This document shows, one piece after another, positions 35,241 through 46,699 of a DNA stretch of 64,000 nt. The translations under genes were made by a program, and so were the position numbers. The stretch lies in assembly GCA_000149265.1 (NCBI GenBank), contig CH003232.1:1281017-1345016 (forward strand), written 5' to 3'. How positions within the stretch are numbered: the first letter of the stretch is position 1; every line of letters starts with the position of its first letter. Origin of the DNA: Ciona savignyi (Eukaryota > Chordata > Ascidiacea > Phlebobranchia > Cionidae). The notes under the pieces were generated by a model. It did not search any database and was not told the DNA's origin. It was given only the letters and a program-made list of their open reading frames with translations.

Positions 35241-36094
35241 CAAATAATTATACAGGTTAAGGAACAGGTGGACAAGAACTAGGATATTTATGTTTTTCCT
35301 CGTGCGTGGAAAAGCACAGGTCGTCCTATCACACGTAAAATGGGAATGTTATCACACATGCAAAAAATACGTCAAGCAAACGGTCGGTTTATCGGACTTA
35401 TTGCAGCATGATAAATATTAACGCTGCCAAGTGCCTTGCATATGGTTACAACTAAGTAGAAATTTCCAAGAACTCGCACTTACTGCTGTAGTTGTATTCC
35501 TAGTCGTTTAAAAAAGTCTTTTTCCTTGAGTTCATTTTCGGGATGTTTAAGGTGATAAAGAAAGAATTCTTCCAACATTTTATTATTTTGCATCAGTCTC
35601 ATCAGCAAATCGTTATCGATGGAATAATTTGAGATTACTAAAAAAGGATGTGTAGTTACCAGTAATTATATTAAAGTAACGCCCTTTGTGTAGTCCCATT
35701 AATATGCATAAACATAAATATCACATCCAAGCCTACAAACACACGTTAGTATTGATGAAAATGATACAAGCACGTTAATGCACAGTATAATATGTTGTAC
35801 TTGTGTTTTCCTTCTGGCTTTCCTGACCAAATTTCGTGCTTTTCTGGTAAGGGTTCACGAACTCTATTGCTTGTGGAAGGGAATTCCTATAAGTATTAAT
35901 TTTGGGGTATTAATGTATTTAGCAAATTTATTAAAAATAATAGTAGCTTAGGTTTAGTTAATAATTATTTTTTACAATAAAACGCCCAACAAAAAACTTT
36001 AATAGAAAACAAGAAACACAAAAAATGCGGCAAACGACATTAGTTTAAATATGTTTACCATTAAAATAATTGGTATAGACTTAAATAGTGTTAC

Positions 36095-36245
36095 GGTTAA
36101 GCATAATTAATATAATGTTTAAACAATATACGTTTATGAAAGCACAATTTGTGTAATGTTTAAACCATATAAGTATATGCAACCACCAATGGTGTAATGT
36201 TTAAACCATATACGTTTATGCAAGCACAATTGGTGTAATGTTTAA
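36095..36245 (+). repeat. Short 41-base satellite tract in intron 1 of copy B
   Basis: About three to four units of the satellite expanded in copy A, at the corresponding place in the intron. Confidence 0.85.
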
Positions 36246-37289
36246 ACTAAGTTTATGTTTTGTTTGCTCAGGCAGAAACTAAAAGCCCCTAAAATAACAA
36301 ACCAAACTAGTTAACCATGTTTAGTAAACCGTATATATCTTTGTAAGATTTACGCAATTATGGACTATTTTAAAACATATTTTAAGAGTTCGACCAATCT
36401 TTACCATACCTTTTTTTAATGTTCGGAAAAAGAATTATATTTTGTCAAATTCGTGTATATATGCCGATTAGAAATTATTATTTTTTAGGATTACTTGGAA
36501 TTTTGGTGTCACTGTGTGGTAATCTATTGTGCTTTGTACCACATTTCAAATTCACACACAGTCGTACATCGTCGGTAAATTTATTATATTTAACATTGTA
36601 AATGCAAATCTATTTTATATCTGTTACCCCATGGATTGTAATTCGATTGAACTATTTCTTCGTGGGTATAGGCTATAGTGTTAAGTAGACAGATTACCGA
36701 TTTGATAGGGGTTCTAAGGATTTACCATAAATCGGTTAAAAATGATGGGATGTTTATCCTTTTGTTGCTCTAGAAATTCGCTACAAATTGGTTAAAGCTG
36801 CACATTTAGCTCATAATAGTGTTTTTAGGAGTATTTTTATATAAGTGTTCTCAGGATAAAACTGGGTTATTTTGCTTATGTATTGTTTGGTGCGGTCAGT
36901 ACAACATAACAATGGGGTCAATGTACTATGTTAACTAGCATTGATATTACGTTGACGATTGTATATCATACGTTAGAATCGGTGTATTATCAATTAGCTC
37001 GATTTTACATAATAAAATGTATATGATAGCACGGGATTCGGCAGCCATTTAAATGTAGTGTCCCATTTTATAATTTAAATCAAAATAAAAGCAATTTCGC
37101 GTGGCAATCATTGTTATGCACAATTTCAATATTTACTTTACGAATTTTCAGACGGTTGATTTGTGCAGCATGAACAGTTTAAGTTTGTACATACTTATTG
37201 TATATTTGTTTGCATGCGAGTCAAATCACACAGCGTGCCATGAACAAACCTCTCGCGTGCCAGGGATTGCCTAGCCCCTAAACTAACCA

Positions 37290-37400
37290 CTGTAATAGGA
37301 TATTCATGTTTATCCCCGTGATTGGGAAACCAAGATTAACACACAGCCAATCGTCAGATTACGTCGCGCCCACCGTCGGGTTACTCGAGCCGATGTCTTT
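37290..37400 (-). mobile_element. SINE-A tail fragment
   Basis: Reverse 3' end ('aggatattcatgtttatccccgtgattggg', 'cgcgcccaccgtcgggttac'). Confidence 0.7.
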
Positions 37401-37783
37401 ATCAAAAAATTGTGCTGAGATTGCAAAACGAAAAGCAGTCAAAACATTTGCAAATTACACTCTTTTTATTAACTTTAATGTGTTTATAAAAGGGAGTTAC
37501 CAAGTACTGAGTTCAAACGTAAGAGAATATCGTTGCGTTTTATAATGTGTACATTACCTGAAATGAACTACCAAAACCAATAAATTATGCTTAATCGTAT
37601 TGGCCAAACAACAGTAGTCTTGATTTCGTTTTTAAAATTTAAAAAAATTAATATCCATGCTTAAGCAACTTACCATATTGGTGCAGATGTTCCAGCATAG
37701 TACGCGACAATAATAATTGCGGCTAAAATACTTAAAAGTACAAATCTAACCAAGGTTTTCGAACATATTCCCTTGACCGACAT

Positions 37784-38300
37784 CCTTTCTACAGTGCTAT
37801 TATTTTTGGCACTATAAAAAAGACGGTTAACAGCTAAACCGTATGGACTAAATCATTATTTAGTAAATAACCTCTAAATTGTTTTTTTTTTGCAATGAAT
37901 TACAAATTATTCAGCGATACCATAATGACAGACCACTCGATTTTAAATCGAATTTCTTTTAATCATTTACTAAACTACAAGAGCCAGCCACGTGTTAAAC
38001 ATGCCAACCCAATTGTGAAAAATACTCTACTGAAACATTTTACTTTCTTTGAATATTTTTCCGTTTTAAAAATATTCATTCTTTTGGGAATAGCCATCTT
38101 TGTGCCTGTCGCAACATAACCTGTTAAATTGTAAATGATGGTTCTTACAAATTCGTTTTACTACGGATAGGTTAAACTCGTTTTATTTATGGCTCGCCAG
38201 ACGGTTTGTTTAAACAAATATTAATATTAACTACACAGTGACCAATCAGGTTATTTATGGATTGACATGTGGCGTTGTAAAGCTGTTACGCTTTTTATTT
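37784..38300 (-). promoter_or_regulatory. Conserved 5' flank of copy B with an E-box
   Basis: Homologous to the flank of copy A. CACGTG at 37989-37994, about 206 bases before the ATG, followed by TTAAACATGCCAACCCAATTG. Promoter role inferred. Confidence 0.45.
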
Positions 38301-38489
38301 ATACTAGGTGAGCGCAAACACGAGGGTCAGGTGCGATCAGACCACGCAGGATAAGAAAAAAAGTACAACGAGCCGTATAGATATTAGATTTTGTTTTATT
38401 TTTATTAAATATGCATAAAATTAGTAAATGGGCGTCTAAGTACGCGATATTTTATGTAAAAAGTAATCATTGTAGGCCTATTTTGCAGG

Positions 38490-39000
38490 TAGAGAGTAAA
38501 CTGTTCGTTTAATTAGTGTTCATTCGGCAATTTAATAATGTGTAAACAGAACACACCGGAAGCGTTACCTACTGTAAAACTATTCTGTAAAGTTTTTAAT
38601 ATTATCTTAAACTAACAACTGTACGTGACGTTTATTTTTAACTTGTATTTAATTACAAATTAAAAAGATGCTTTAAATCCGGGTGACTCTAAATACCCAG
38701 TGTGGGCATACTGGAACTCCAAACGCTTACCCTAACCCTGAAACACTGCTCACACACTTACCACACACTACCCACACTGGGTATTTAGAGGAACCGTTAA
38801 ATCCTATTGTTTCACATCATCTTATCTTTAGTCAGACATCTCTCACCTATTAAAGGTAAGACAGAAATAAAAGGTTTATATACTCTTCACATTTAGTTTA
38901 TACTAAACCCGTGTTTATTAGTCATGTGCAACAGAATTCACTTACCAAATTGCTTTTAAAGTGTCGTATTGTTATTGTTTTACGTTCTAGAATCTAGATA
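38490..39000 (-). repeat. Duplicated upstream block of copy B with a conserved splice donor
   Basis: Matches 48130-48600 upstream of copy C ('gtaaactgttcgtttaattagtgttcattcggcaat' onward). On the minus strand both keep AGCAATTTG|GTAAGTGAATT (donor at 38940-38945 here). That would suit a non-coding first exon of the FUT8-like genes, but a simple duplicated repeat is also possible. Confidence 0.45.
38687..38790. repeat. 20-base perfect inverted repeat (hairpin)
   Basis: CTCTAAATACCCAGTGTGGG and its exact reverse complement are separated by about 63 bases. The copy of this block near copy C keeps only the left half. May be a small hairpin element. Confidence 0.7.
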
Positions 39001-39045
39001 ATTTTTACAACCAAACTCAGTTAATTTGTCTCTATGAAATTTAGT

Positions 39046-39145
39046 NNNNNNNNNNNNNNNNNNNNNNNNNNNNNNNNNNNNNNNNNNNNNNNNNNNNNNN
39101 NNNNNNNNNNNNNNNNNNNNNNNNNNNNNNNNNNNNNNNNNNNNN
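39046..39145. other. Assembly gap, 100 N
   Basis: Exactly 100 N. The 10 bases GAAATTTAGT stand on both sides, so the two contigs may overlap and the real gap may be nil. Confidence 0.99.
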
Positions 39146-39309
39146 GAAATTTAGTATTTTCTGTTTCTCTCCAGTAATTTGCTGCTTTAATTTTTCCTAA
39201 TATCTGATTAGTAAGAACATTTTTCATTAACCCTTTTGAACAGCTTTGAGACCAGATTTATTGATCAGTTTAAGTGTTTCCTGTGTAAAGCCTTAAATTT
39301 AGAAAATCT

Positions 39310-39410
39310 CGCTTACAACTCGTTTACAACCTGTTACCAACTCGTTTACGACTCGTTTACAACTCGTTTTCATCTCGTTTTTATCTCGTTTCATCCTGTT
39401 TAACTCTTTT
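39310..39410 (+). repeat. Short minisatellite ACTCGTTTACA-type
   Basis: Seven to eight imperfect units of about 10-11 bases (CTCGTTTACAA, CTCGTTTTCAT and similar). Confidence 0.75.
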
Positions 39411-39918
39411 TATCATTTCATCAATTTGTTACCCGATATAAACTAGAAGTTTCAGTCACCTAATAAAAGTGGGTGAGAGAGATACGAGCATTTTTAGCCA
39501 CTGATACACACAGAGAAAACTTAAGAGCAAAGCAAGCCAGACCTGTTTATTACAATAAGTTTAATCCCATTTGACGAATCCGTGTAGGAGTATGGCATTT
39601 TTTGGTTTCAGCGGCGAATATGGCACGAACATTTTAACAAACATGATTAAAATTAAAGAAGCCTTTCCAAGCGCTATGCCCAAAGAGGCTATTTTTTTTT
39701 AGAAAAAATACCGTTTTGGTTTTTAACAAAAAACAGACAAAAACAACAAAACAAGTATAATCTTGAAAGAACGCTTAAAACCGGATCTAAAGCAAATATG
39801 ATTCCAGAAATAAATATTAAGCAGCTAAAAAACAAGCTATTTGTAAAATACAAGGCATGCTTTCCTCCGCGCTTTTAAAAATCTTCGGATTCGTAGGCTA
39901 TCCATAATTATAAATTTG

Positions 39919-42900
39919 CTAAAATACCTCGTTTTCAAATACTGAAATCGGATATGTGGAGATTAAGGAAATTTTCTAATTGGATGATGTGCCTATGTCT
40001 TGCACTAAATCTGGCCTGAAGTTCAACAGCTATTAAGACTACGAAAACAATCTGGACTCCTTCTCCGATGCATTATCAATTGTAGCTTCTAAGTTGACAA
40101 AGCAAACAGAACTACTTGTTGCGCATTCCAGAATGCGTTCATGATAATGGATACATCAAACGAATTTACACACAAAACGAAACACGTCAGCTCGCCACGT
40201 ATGACGTATTGTGGGAAGCATTATAGAAAACATCGGCGTGGATATTAAAGCCAGTTGACAGGCCAGAGGAAAATTTGACAGATAACAGGCATAGCTGTGC
40301 ATGTATTAAGGGCTTAATCCAACAACTTTAGCAAAACTTAATATAATGCAGAAAAAGATACTACACAAAACGCGAATTTACTACAGATACGACACAGGCA
40401 CCAATACAGGTTTAACTTTAAACGCTGGATACATACCAACTTTTTTAGTTCGTTTGTTTATTCCACCTAGCATAACTCCCCTCTTCAGCAACGGACTATT
40501 AGCAATTCGATCACCTACTTTTATTGTCATTTCACAAGTACCATTGTTTCGTCTTCGAGCCTCTCGGTCCATGTTTGAAGGAAGTTCACATGGTGTGAGC
40601 GGGGTGTGGTCATGCAGGACTTCGTGGACAATATCTCTACCGTGGGAGGCGTGATATGAATAGTCAAGATTGGCAAATAAAAACGTCGCATCCTGGGATG
40701 AAGTTTGACGCATTTCTTGTACCAACCGTCCAATCTGTATGATAGGAATGTGTGTGAAAATGGCGTTTAACTACCTGTCCTTCGAGCACACACTTGCTAT
40801 AATTTTTTAACCGGCTAAGTTTCGAACCTATGGTGGAAGCGTCGAATATTGTTTATAGAATATCGGTCGCGTTAGCCCTTTTGCCACACGAATATCAAAT
40901 GAAAAGACGAGTTAATAGGATGTGACCACTTTACATGTCTATTTATACGCCTATACAAGCTTACTAACGTTTGATGACATTGTTAAGACGAGGTAATCAC
41001 ATTCCTTCAAGAGAAATATATCCTTCACGATACCGAACAAACCATTTTTGGTGAATCTCGATTTTAAACCAGCACTTGCAGAATCCCCGCATAGGAACTG
41101 GTAGTTTGGGTACCTGTTGCGAAGTATTGTTTATTGAAATTTAATCTTTTATCGAATAATTAGTTTGGTGGGTAAGTGCTTTTCCCTTCGCCGAAGAATT
41201 ACAGCCGAATAGTTGCAGCTTCGAAAATGGTCGCTAGCTAGTCGGTAGTTTTCTTGCATAAGCAACTTGGTAAAAATTGTCTTAACCCAATGGATTGATG
41301 GGTTGTAACCTATTGAAAGAACGTCTTAATCACAAATAAAAATGCAGTGTGGTAACAACAACCTGTTTCAATATAAACACGACCATATAACTTAAATCGT
41401 TTAAAACATTTGTCAGATTAATGATGGTTTATCGTGAAAGTATAAATAGAAATTAAATAAAGGGCTGCAGAAAAACTCCATTAGCCCAAATGTCAAATTG
41501 GTGATATGAACGATTAGTTAAGAAATGCATTACCAGAGTTTAAACTTCGTTTGCCTTTTAGGAGAACCAATTAAAGATGTTATAAGTCACCACTTAAAGT
41601 TTTCGCTTTTTCATTACAATAAGGAATAATAGAACATGGTATATTTTAGTTAAGAAGGCAGGATAAAACGACAACATAAAAATAACAACTAACTTGCTCT
41701 TCGCCTCTTCCATTATCGCTGGATCATCTGATGCTAGAAATATTTTTCTCCGCACATTTCCATGCTTTATGGTGTATTGGTCATACCAATTAATTGCGTA
41801 TTCCATATAAGAATCCAAGTCTTGGTAGTTTGCTTCTTTGATTTTATCCGTTCTTCTGACGTGAATACTGAAATGGAGTATGTGGTTTATTGGTTTACCA
41901 CTATACCTATGTTTTCCATTTAAATATTATGACACAGGAAATCATCTGATTACTTCGCACCCACCGTCGGGTTACTGGAGCTATGCAGTGTGTTGTGTAT
42001 GCCTGAGGCTTTCCTTTAATTTGGTAGCACCCATTATTTCACTGGGTTTAGGCAGTTTCCGTTAACTGTCTTGTCCAAGGACACAACAGACCAGCTAGCG
42101 ATCACGTAGTGACCTGTAATCATTCTGGTGAAACTCACTAACCCATTAAGCTAATAGAGGCTTTTACAATTACAACACTACATTACGAAGCTGTTGTTTT
42201 TTTATTACTAAATATATCACATACCCAACTATCGGATGACCGAAGCCTGATTTCGTTTTATAATATTCAACTTCTTTCGACATAGACTCCTTTAACCGAA
42301 ACATGTAGTTCTTCACATGACCCGTCCACCACATCCATGGTTCCTTGAGAATGAGCTTGATACGTTGCAGAAATTGACTGGGAACTGTGTTTGGCACAAA
42401 AATCGACTTTTTGTAGCCAGTAACTTTGACTATTGGTGCGTCCGACGGTGTAGGTTCGGTTTCCTGTGGGCCTGTGTTTTACAAGTGTTAGTTGCCCAGG
42501 CATTTTGAAATTAATATATGAGGTTATGTTATTGACGAGGTATACCATATTCACATATGTATACATACCAATCAAAGCTTGTTTTGTCAAAAACATCATG
42601 ATTCGTAATGTAGGATTACTGAATGTATTCCATTGCTTAGAATATGATAAAGATATCATCACTGTTTTTACGATCTATATTAAACCTGGGTTTTGTCATT
42701 AAATAACGTAGCGGACATCTTCCAAACCCACTGAAATTATAAATCCTAATAATATTGAAGGAACGTTTCAATCATATACAACACACTGCAACAGCTTTGG
42801 TATCCCAAGGGTGCGGAAGTGATATGACGATTGACCGAATCAGCTGATATTTCAAATTAGGCACGAAATATATATATTTATAAACTCACTACGCCACTCT

Positions 42901-45900
42901 GGAGCTGATGCCAATTCTTCATCATAACTTTGGCAACGACTTGGCCTCTTTATTGCGTCTTGAATTCCAGGGTATTCCTTGACCTGGTTGAGATCCCAGA
43001 TCATAACTCGGTTGGTCCCGAGAGCTATGAAGAGACACAGACTGTAATGGTGCATCATACAACCAAGTCCACAGTGGTGTTTCACGTTGCAAAATAGCTT
43101 TTTTGCAGAAGAACAGTTTGCAGGGTTCTACCAAAAATGCACACCTTTTAGAATAGTTAATTCCAAACTTGTTGATAAAGCATGTTTAGCTTCATAAAGC
43201 ATGTTTAGATTACTATGTCCAGTTTGAAGTGTTCTACTAAAGGGAAATTCTTACATATAATCGTCGGATTACCTTGCTGGTAGTATCAGGTTCCTTAAGA
43301 TTACACTATTTTACCACCGCTAGTTATACAACACTTCATTAAACAGGGTAGTAAAGTATGGATCAAAATTGCTGCTCCAAACGTGATCTATCGCAATATT
43401 CACAAATTAAGCATCACAAATTAATATGGTCGTGCATACATGATGTATTATATGATTTTATGAGTATAGAAATAAATAAAAAGTTGCTAAATACTTGGCT
43501 ATCCGATATATAGGAGAATGCAAGGTCATTTAGTTTTTCAAGTTCTTGTTGCTTGTCAAGAAATGCACGCGAATACAGCTTTTCAATGTCCGAGTAGATC
43601 ACCCTGGTAAAACGTATATTATTATTGATTTCAAATATTTTTTAAGAAAAATTGTTTCTTTTAGGAAAGGATATTTATGTTTATCCACGTGGATGGAAAA
43701 TCCCACAGGGCTTTATCACACCTATCACTACACTGTTTGAGGCAATATCCGTGTCTAGACCAGGCAAACAACACAAACAAGCTAGCGACCGTTTTCGAAC
43801 TTTACGCTTAAAAGCTAGCACACTAACCCACCAAACTAATCAATTGGACAAGTATATTTTTTAGCATACATGTAAGATACAGATGGACATGTTATCCAAA
43901 CTTAAGGCAGAATAAAATCTTCATGTTTTTCACATGCGTGGAAAATAACAAGGAGTACTCGTCCGGCCGGTCTAGCGGTTAAATGAGTCGCCTTTCGATC
44001 GAAAGGTTGCAGGAGCGAAACTGGTCGCTAGCTAGTTGGTTGTGGCCTTGGAAAAGGCAATTTACGGACATTGCCTGCACCCAGCGGATTAATGGGTTCT
44101 ACCAAATTAAAGGAACGTGTCTATCATCTACAACACTCTGCAATAGCCTCGGTAACCCGACGATGAGCGCGAGGTGATTTGACGATTGGCCGTGTGTTAA
44201 CCCACTTGGTTATCCCATCTACGGAGATAAACATGAATATCTTATCCTATCTTACTATCACACATGGAAATGGAATGTTATCACACATGCAACAAATTGC
44301 CCCTGCTCACTAAGTTTACCGGAATTATTGCAGTGTGTTAAATACGTAGATGTTGTCAAGTAAATTTTATATGGACACAGCCATGAAGTTATCAGATTAT
44401 TCGTAAATATCTTACTTACTGCTGTAATTGGATTCCTAGTTCTTTAAACAAGTCTCTTTCTTTATGTACCTTTTCGGAATTTTTAAGGTGATACATAAAC
44501 AATTCTTCCAACATCTTACTATTTTGCATCAGTCTCATCAGCAAATCGTCGTCAATTTTATAACTTGGAATTGCTAAAAAAGTAGGTGTTATTAGAAGTA
44601 ATGTTTATTAAGGACTAAAGTTTTAGTGTTTTTTGTCAGACTTTATAAAATTAAGAATTTCCTATTTTGGTTTAGTTTTGTCATTAATCCATTGCGTCAA
44701 ACGATGTCCGCTAAGTGCCTAGAACACTTCATGTTCACAGTCTCGTTACTATAGCGTAGCGTGTCTGATTGTGTCTGAGTTCAAATTAAAGATCACCCAT
44801 TGCCCATTGTATATAGCACCTGCTAGTTTTATTTAGACACAAATATTAGTATTTTATCTTAACCTGTTAGTTTAATTATCAGTACGTGTTACTCAATAAC
44901 CCAATGTTCACCTATTAAGTGCTTGGTAAACAGGCTGATACAAACTGGTCGCCAGCTAGTCGGTTGTGAAATTGAGCAAGGCACTTAAGCGTCGATGTTT
45001 AACCCAGTGGAATGTTGGGTTCTACTACATTGAAGAAACGTGTGACTCATACACAACACACTAAAATATAGCTCCGGTAACCCGACGGTGGCCGCGAGGT
45101 GATCTCATGTTGTGTTAACGCCCCTTTCGTTTTACCATTTACAGGGATGAATATAAATATCCTATCCCATCCTATCCTATCCTTCAATCTACGTTAGTGT
45201 AGAGGGGCAACATTAGATTTCGTAAAGCGTCACCGCAAAGTTATGTAGCACGGTCTCGACAGGCACAAATCTAACATGAGTATATACTTTTTGACTAAAC
45301 ATGGGAAACAAGTTTGGTTTGTAAAGTCAGGGAGCCATTGGTTTCTGCTTGCAAAAACAAATATATAAAAAGTGTATAAAATATATCTAATGTGGCTCTT
45401 ATATACATATAGGTTAAAATCCAAAACCTGGTTTACATATGGTGGTGGTTGACAGGGTGATTTCGCTCTCTGGTATATGTTCCAAATCTCTTCTGTTTTC
45501 CGGTTGGTAATCCTGGTTAATGTTCACGCTTTCTCTGGTTCGCGGGTTAAAATTCCTGAAAATATCATTATTTAAAAAAATAGTTTTACCAAATACTAGA
45601 AATTTGCATGTTTATCCCCGCGATTTGAAAAACCAAGGCGAGATATTTAAGTGTATTATATTAATTCACCATCTTAATTGGCTGGGCAATAAATAAGCAT
45701 ACCAGTACGTGATGAAAAGCCTTTGCGGGTGTAGTAAAAGGCCTGTGTAATTGTGTAAAACAAACACCCTGTGTAAAACAAACACAGATGGAGTTAAGGT
45801 TTTAGTGGTTCAGGTTTAGTTAATAATTATTTTTTTACAAAACAGGCAACAAAAACGCGTATGGGATATTGAAGAAACACAAAAAATACGACAAACGACA

Positions 45901-46699
45901 ATAGTTTAAACACCACTATCATCAATTTAAAAGTTAGAAAGTGTGATGTGTTTCACCGCAGCTATTGGTAAAATAAATTTTGCATGGTATACGTGTATGC
46001 AAGCACCATTAGTATAACGTTTATACCAAGTATTTGTTTTCATTGCGCAGACAGAAACTAAAAGCACCTGACATAACAAACCAAACTAGTTACCCATGTT
46101 TAGTAAACAGTATATATTCTTGTCAGATTCACGCATTTATGATGTGGTTATCGCACCGCCGTGTTAACCGAGGTATGGCAGTGTTTTGTGTATGATTGAT
46201 TTAATTTGGTAAAATCCATCGGATTTCTTACATTATCAAAATATTGTAGCAAGATCGGTAAATGGTCAGCATTCGAAACGTCTGTAAGTTGCATTTTTAA
46301 TAACTTCAATGTTTTTATTCGAAAACCAGTTCTTTCACCCATTGTAACTTTCAATTTAATTTGCATTTTACAGCACCTAAGATCAAATACAATATAAATT
46401 CGTTGTGTTTTATAATGTGTAGGCCTACATTACCCGAAATAAAGTTTTCCAACATAACTAAATATGATTAACATTATTGGTTAAATGACAATTTTGTTTT
46501 AAAATTTAAATACCTTTAATAACCATGTTTGAGAATAGATTTTGTTTTAAAATTTAAATACCTTCAATATCTATGTTTGAGAAACTCACCAGAATGAAGC
46601 AGATGTTCCGGTAAAGTAAGCAAAAACACCCACCGAAACTAATATACTTAAAAATCCAAATCTAACCAAAAGTTTCGAAACTTTTTGCTTGACCAACAT
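39919..46699 (-). CDS. FUT8-like: FUT8-like gene copy C, nine exons, damaged exon 2 and last exon
   Basis: Same family. Exons 5' to 3': 46699-46590, about 45555-45491, 44573-44420, 43603-43495, 43127-42890, 42471-42225, 41867-41694, 41113-40969, 40734-40381. Exon 1 (MLVKQKVSKLLVRFGFLSIL...) is the membrane anchor. Exons 3-8 are intact, with SPQETEP, IHVRRTDK, ASDD and the tryptophan pair EPWMWWTG. Two problems. In exon 2, about 21 bases shorter than in A, the donor position reads GAGATT instead of GTATAA, next to a foldback remnant (45240-45470). In exon 9 an insertion of about 430 bases after the SY codons gives ...VPVSYL-stop. The original end, reading YPISVFENEVF-stop, lies beyond it at 39919-39955. 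Only about 11 residues after the SH3-like domain are lost. The protein may still be made if exon 2 is skipped with exon 3 or another donor is used. Confidence 0.85.
39957..40388. mobile_element. About 430-base insertion in the last exon of copy C
   Basis: The sequence between GGATATG and GATACGACACAGG is absent from the same place in A, B and D. The flanking GATATG/GATACG could be a target duplication. Its first part ('gaaattttctaattggatga') resembles the dispersed repeat at 28735-28935. The rest contains 'cgaatttacacacaaaacgaaacacg' and matches nothing I recognise. Confidence 0.7.
41165..41340 (+). mobile_element. SINE-A diverged copy
   Basis: Head to mid-body ('agtttggtgggtaagtgc', 'tggtcgctagctagtcgg', 'cccaatggattgatgggtt'). 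Confidence 0.6.
41915..42150 (-). mobile_element. SINE-A copy in intron 6 of copy C
   Basis: Reverse copy ('cacccaccgtcgggttactggagct', 'ggcagtttccgttaactgtcttgtccaagg', 'ccagctagcgatc'). Confidence 0.7.
43670..43850 (-). mobile_element. SINE-A fragment
   Basis: Reverse copy with 'ggatatttatgtttatccacgtggatgg' at its tail end and 'aagctagcgaccgttttcg' near the head. Confidence 0.65.
43960..44260 (+). mobile_element. SINE-A, full-length copy in intron 3 of copy C
   Basis: Box A-like CCGGTCTAGCGGTTAAATGAG, CTTTCGATCGAAAG arm, box B-like region, body and the ATGAATATCTTATCCTATC tail. Confidence 0.88.
44930..45190 (+). mobile_element. SINE-A copy
   Basis: Starts in the box B-like region ('caaactggtcgccagctagtcgg') and ends with four TATCC-type tail repeats (CCTATCCCATCCTATCCTATCC). 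Confidence 0.8.
45240..45470 (-). mobile_element. Foldback-type element remnant beside exon 2 of copy C
   Basis: Diverged end of the 55240-60766 family ('actaaacatgggaaacaagtttggtttg', 'ttctgcttgcaaaaacaaa', 'tggtggtggttgaca'). It ends directly next to the damaged donor of exon 2. Confidence 0.6.

Larger units (their letters stand above)
30932..37783 (-). pseudogene. FUT8-like: FUT8-like gene copy B, nine exons, 1-base deletion in exon 3
   Basis: Same family and structure as copy A. Exons 5' to 3': 37783-37674, 35886-35801, 35637-35485, 35002-34894, 34597-34360, 33747-33501, 32839-32666, 32248-32104, 31294-30932. Exon 1 encodes the anchor (MSVKGICSKTLVRF...). Exons 5-9 are intact, with SPQETD at the start of exon 6, IHVRRTDK and ASDD in exon 7, ESASAG.NSRYTKN in exon 8 and VGMYPAFKV in exon 9. 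Lesion: exon 3 is 153 bases instead of 154. A base is missing in the run read as GGAAAAGAC near 35512-35526, where A and C have GGAAAGAGA. The shifted frame meets TAG four codons later, in the stem before the catalytic core. Either a recent pseudogene or a homopolymer-type sequence error. Splicing exon 1 straight to exon 4 would restore the frame. Confidence 0.88.

Noticed and set aside
39021-39227. Open frame spanning the N run
   Set aside because: It exists only because N was translated as X.
40346-40654. 102-codon plus-strand frame opposite the last exon of copy C
   Set aside because: It is the shadow of the minus-strand FUT8-like exon; the same applies to plus-strand frames at 15813, 34406 and 28681.
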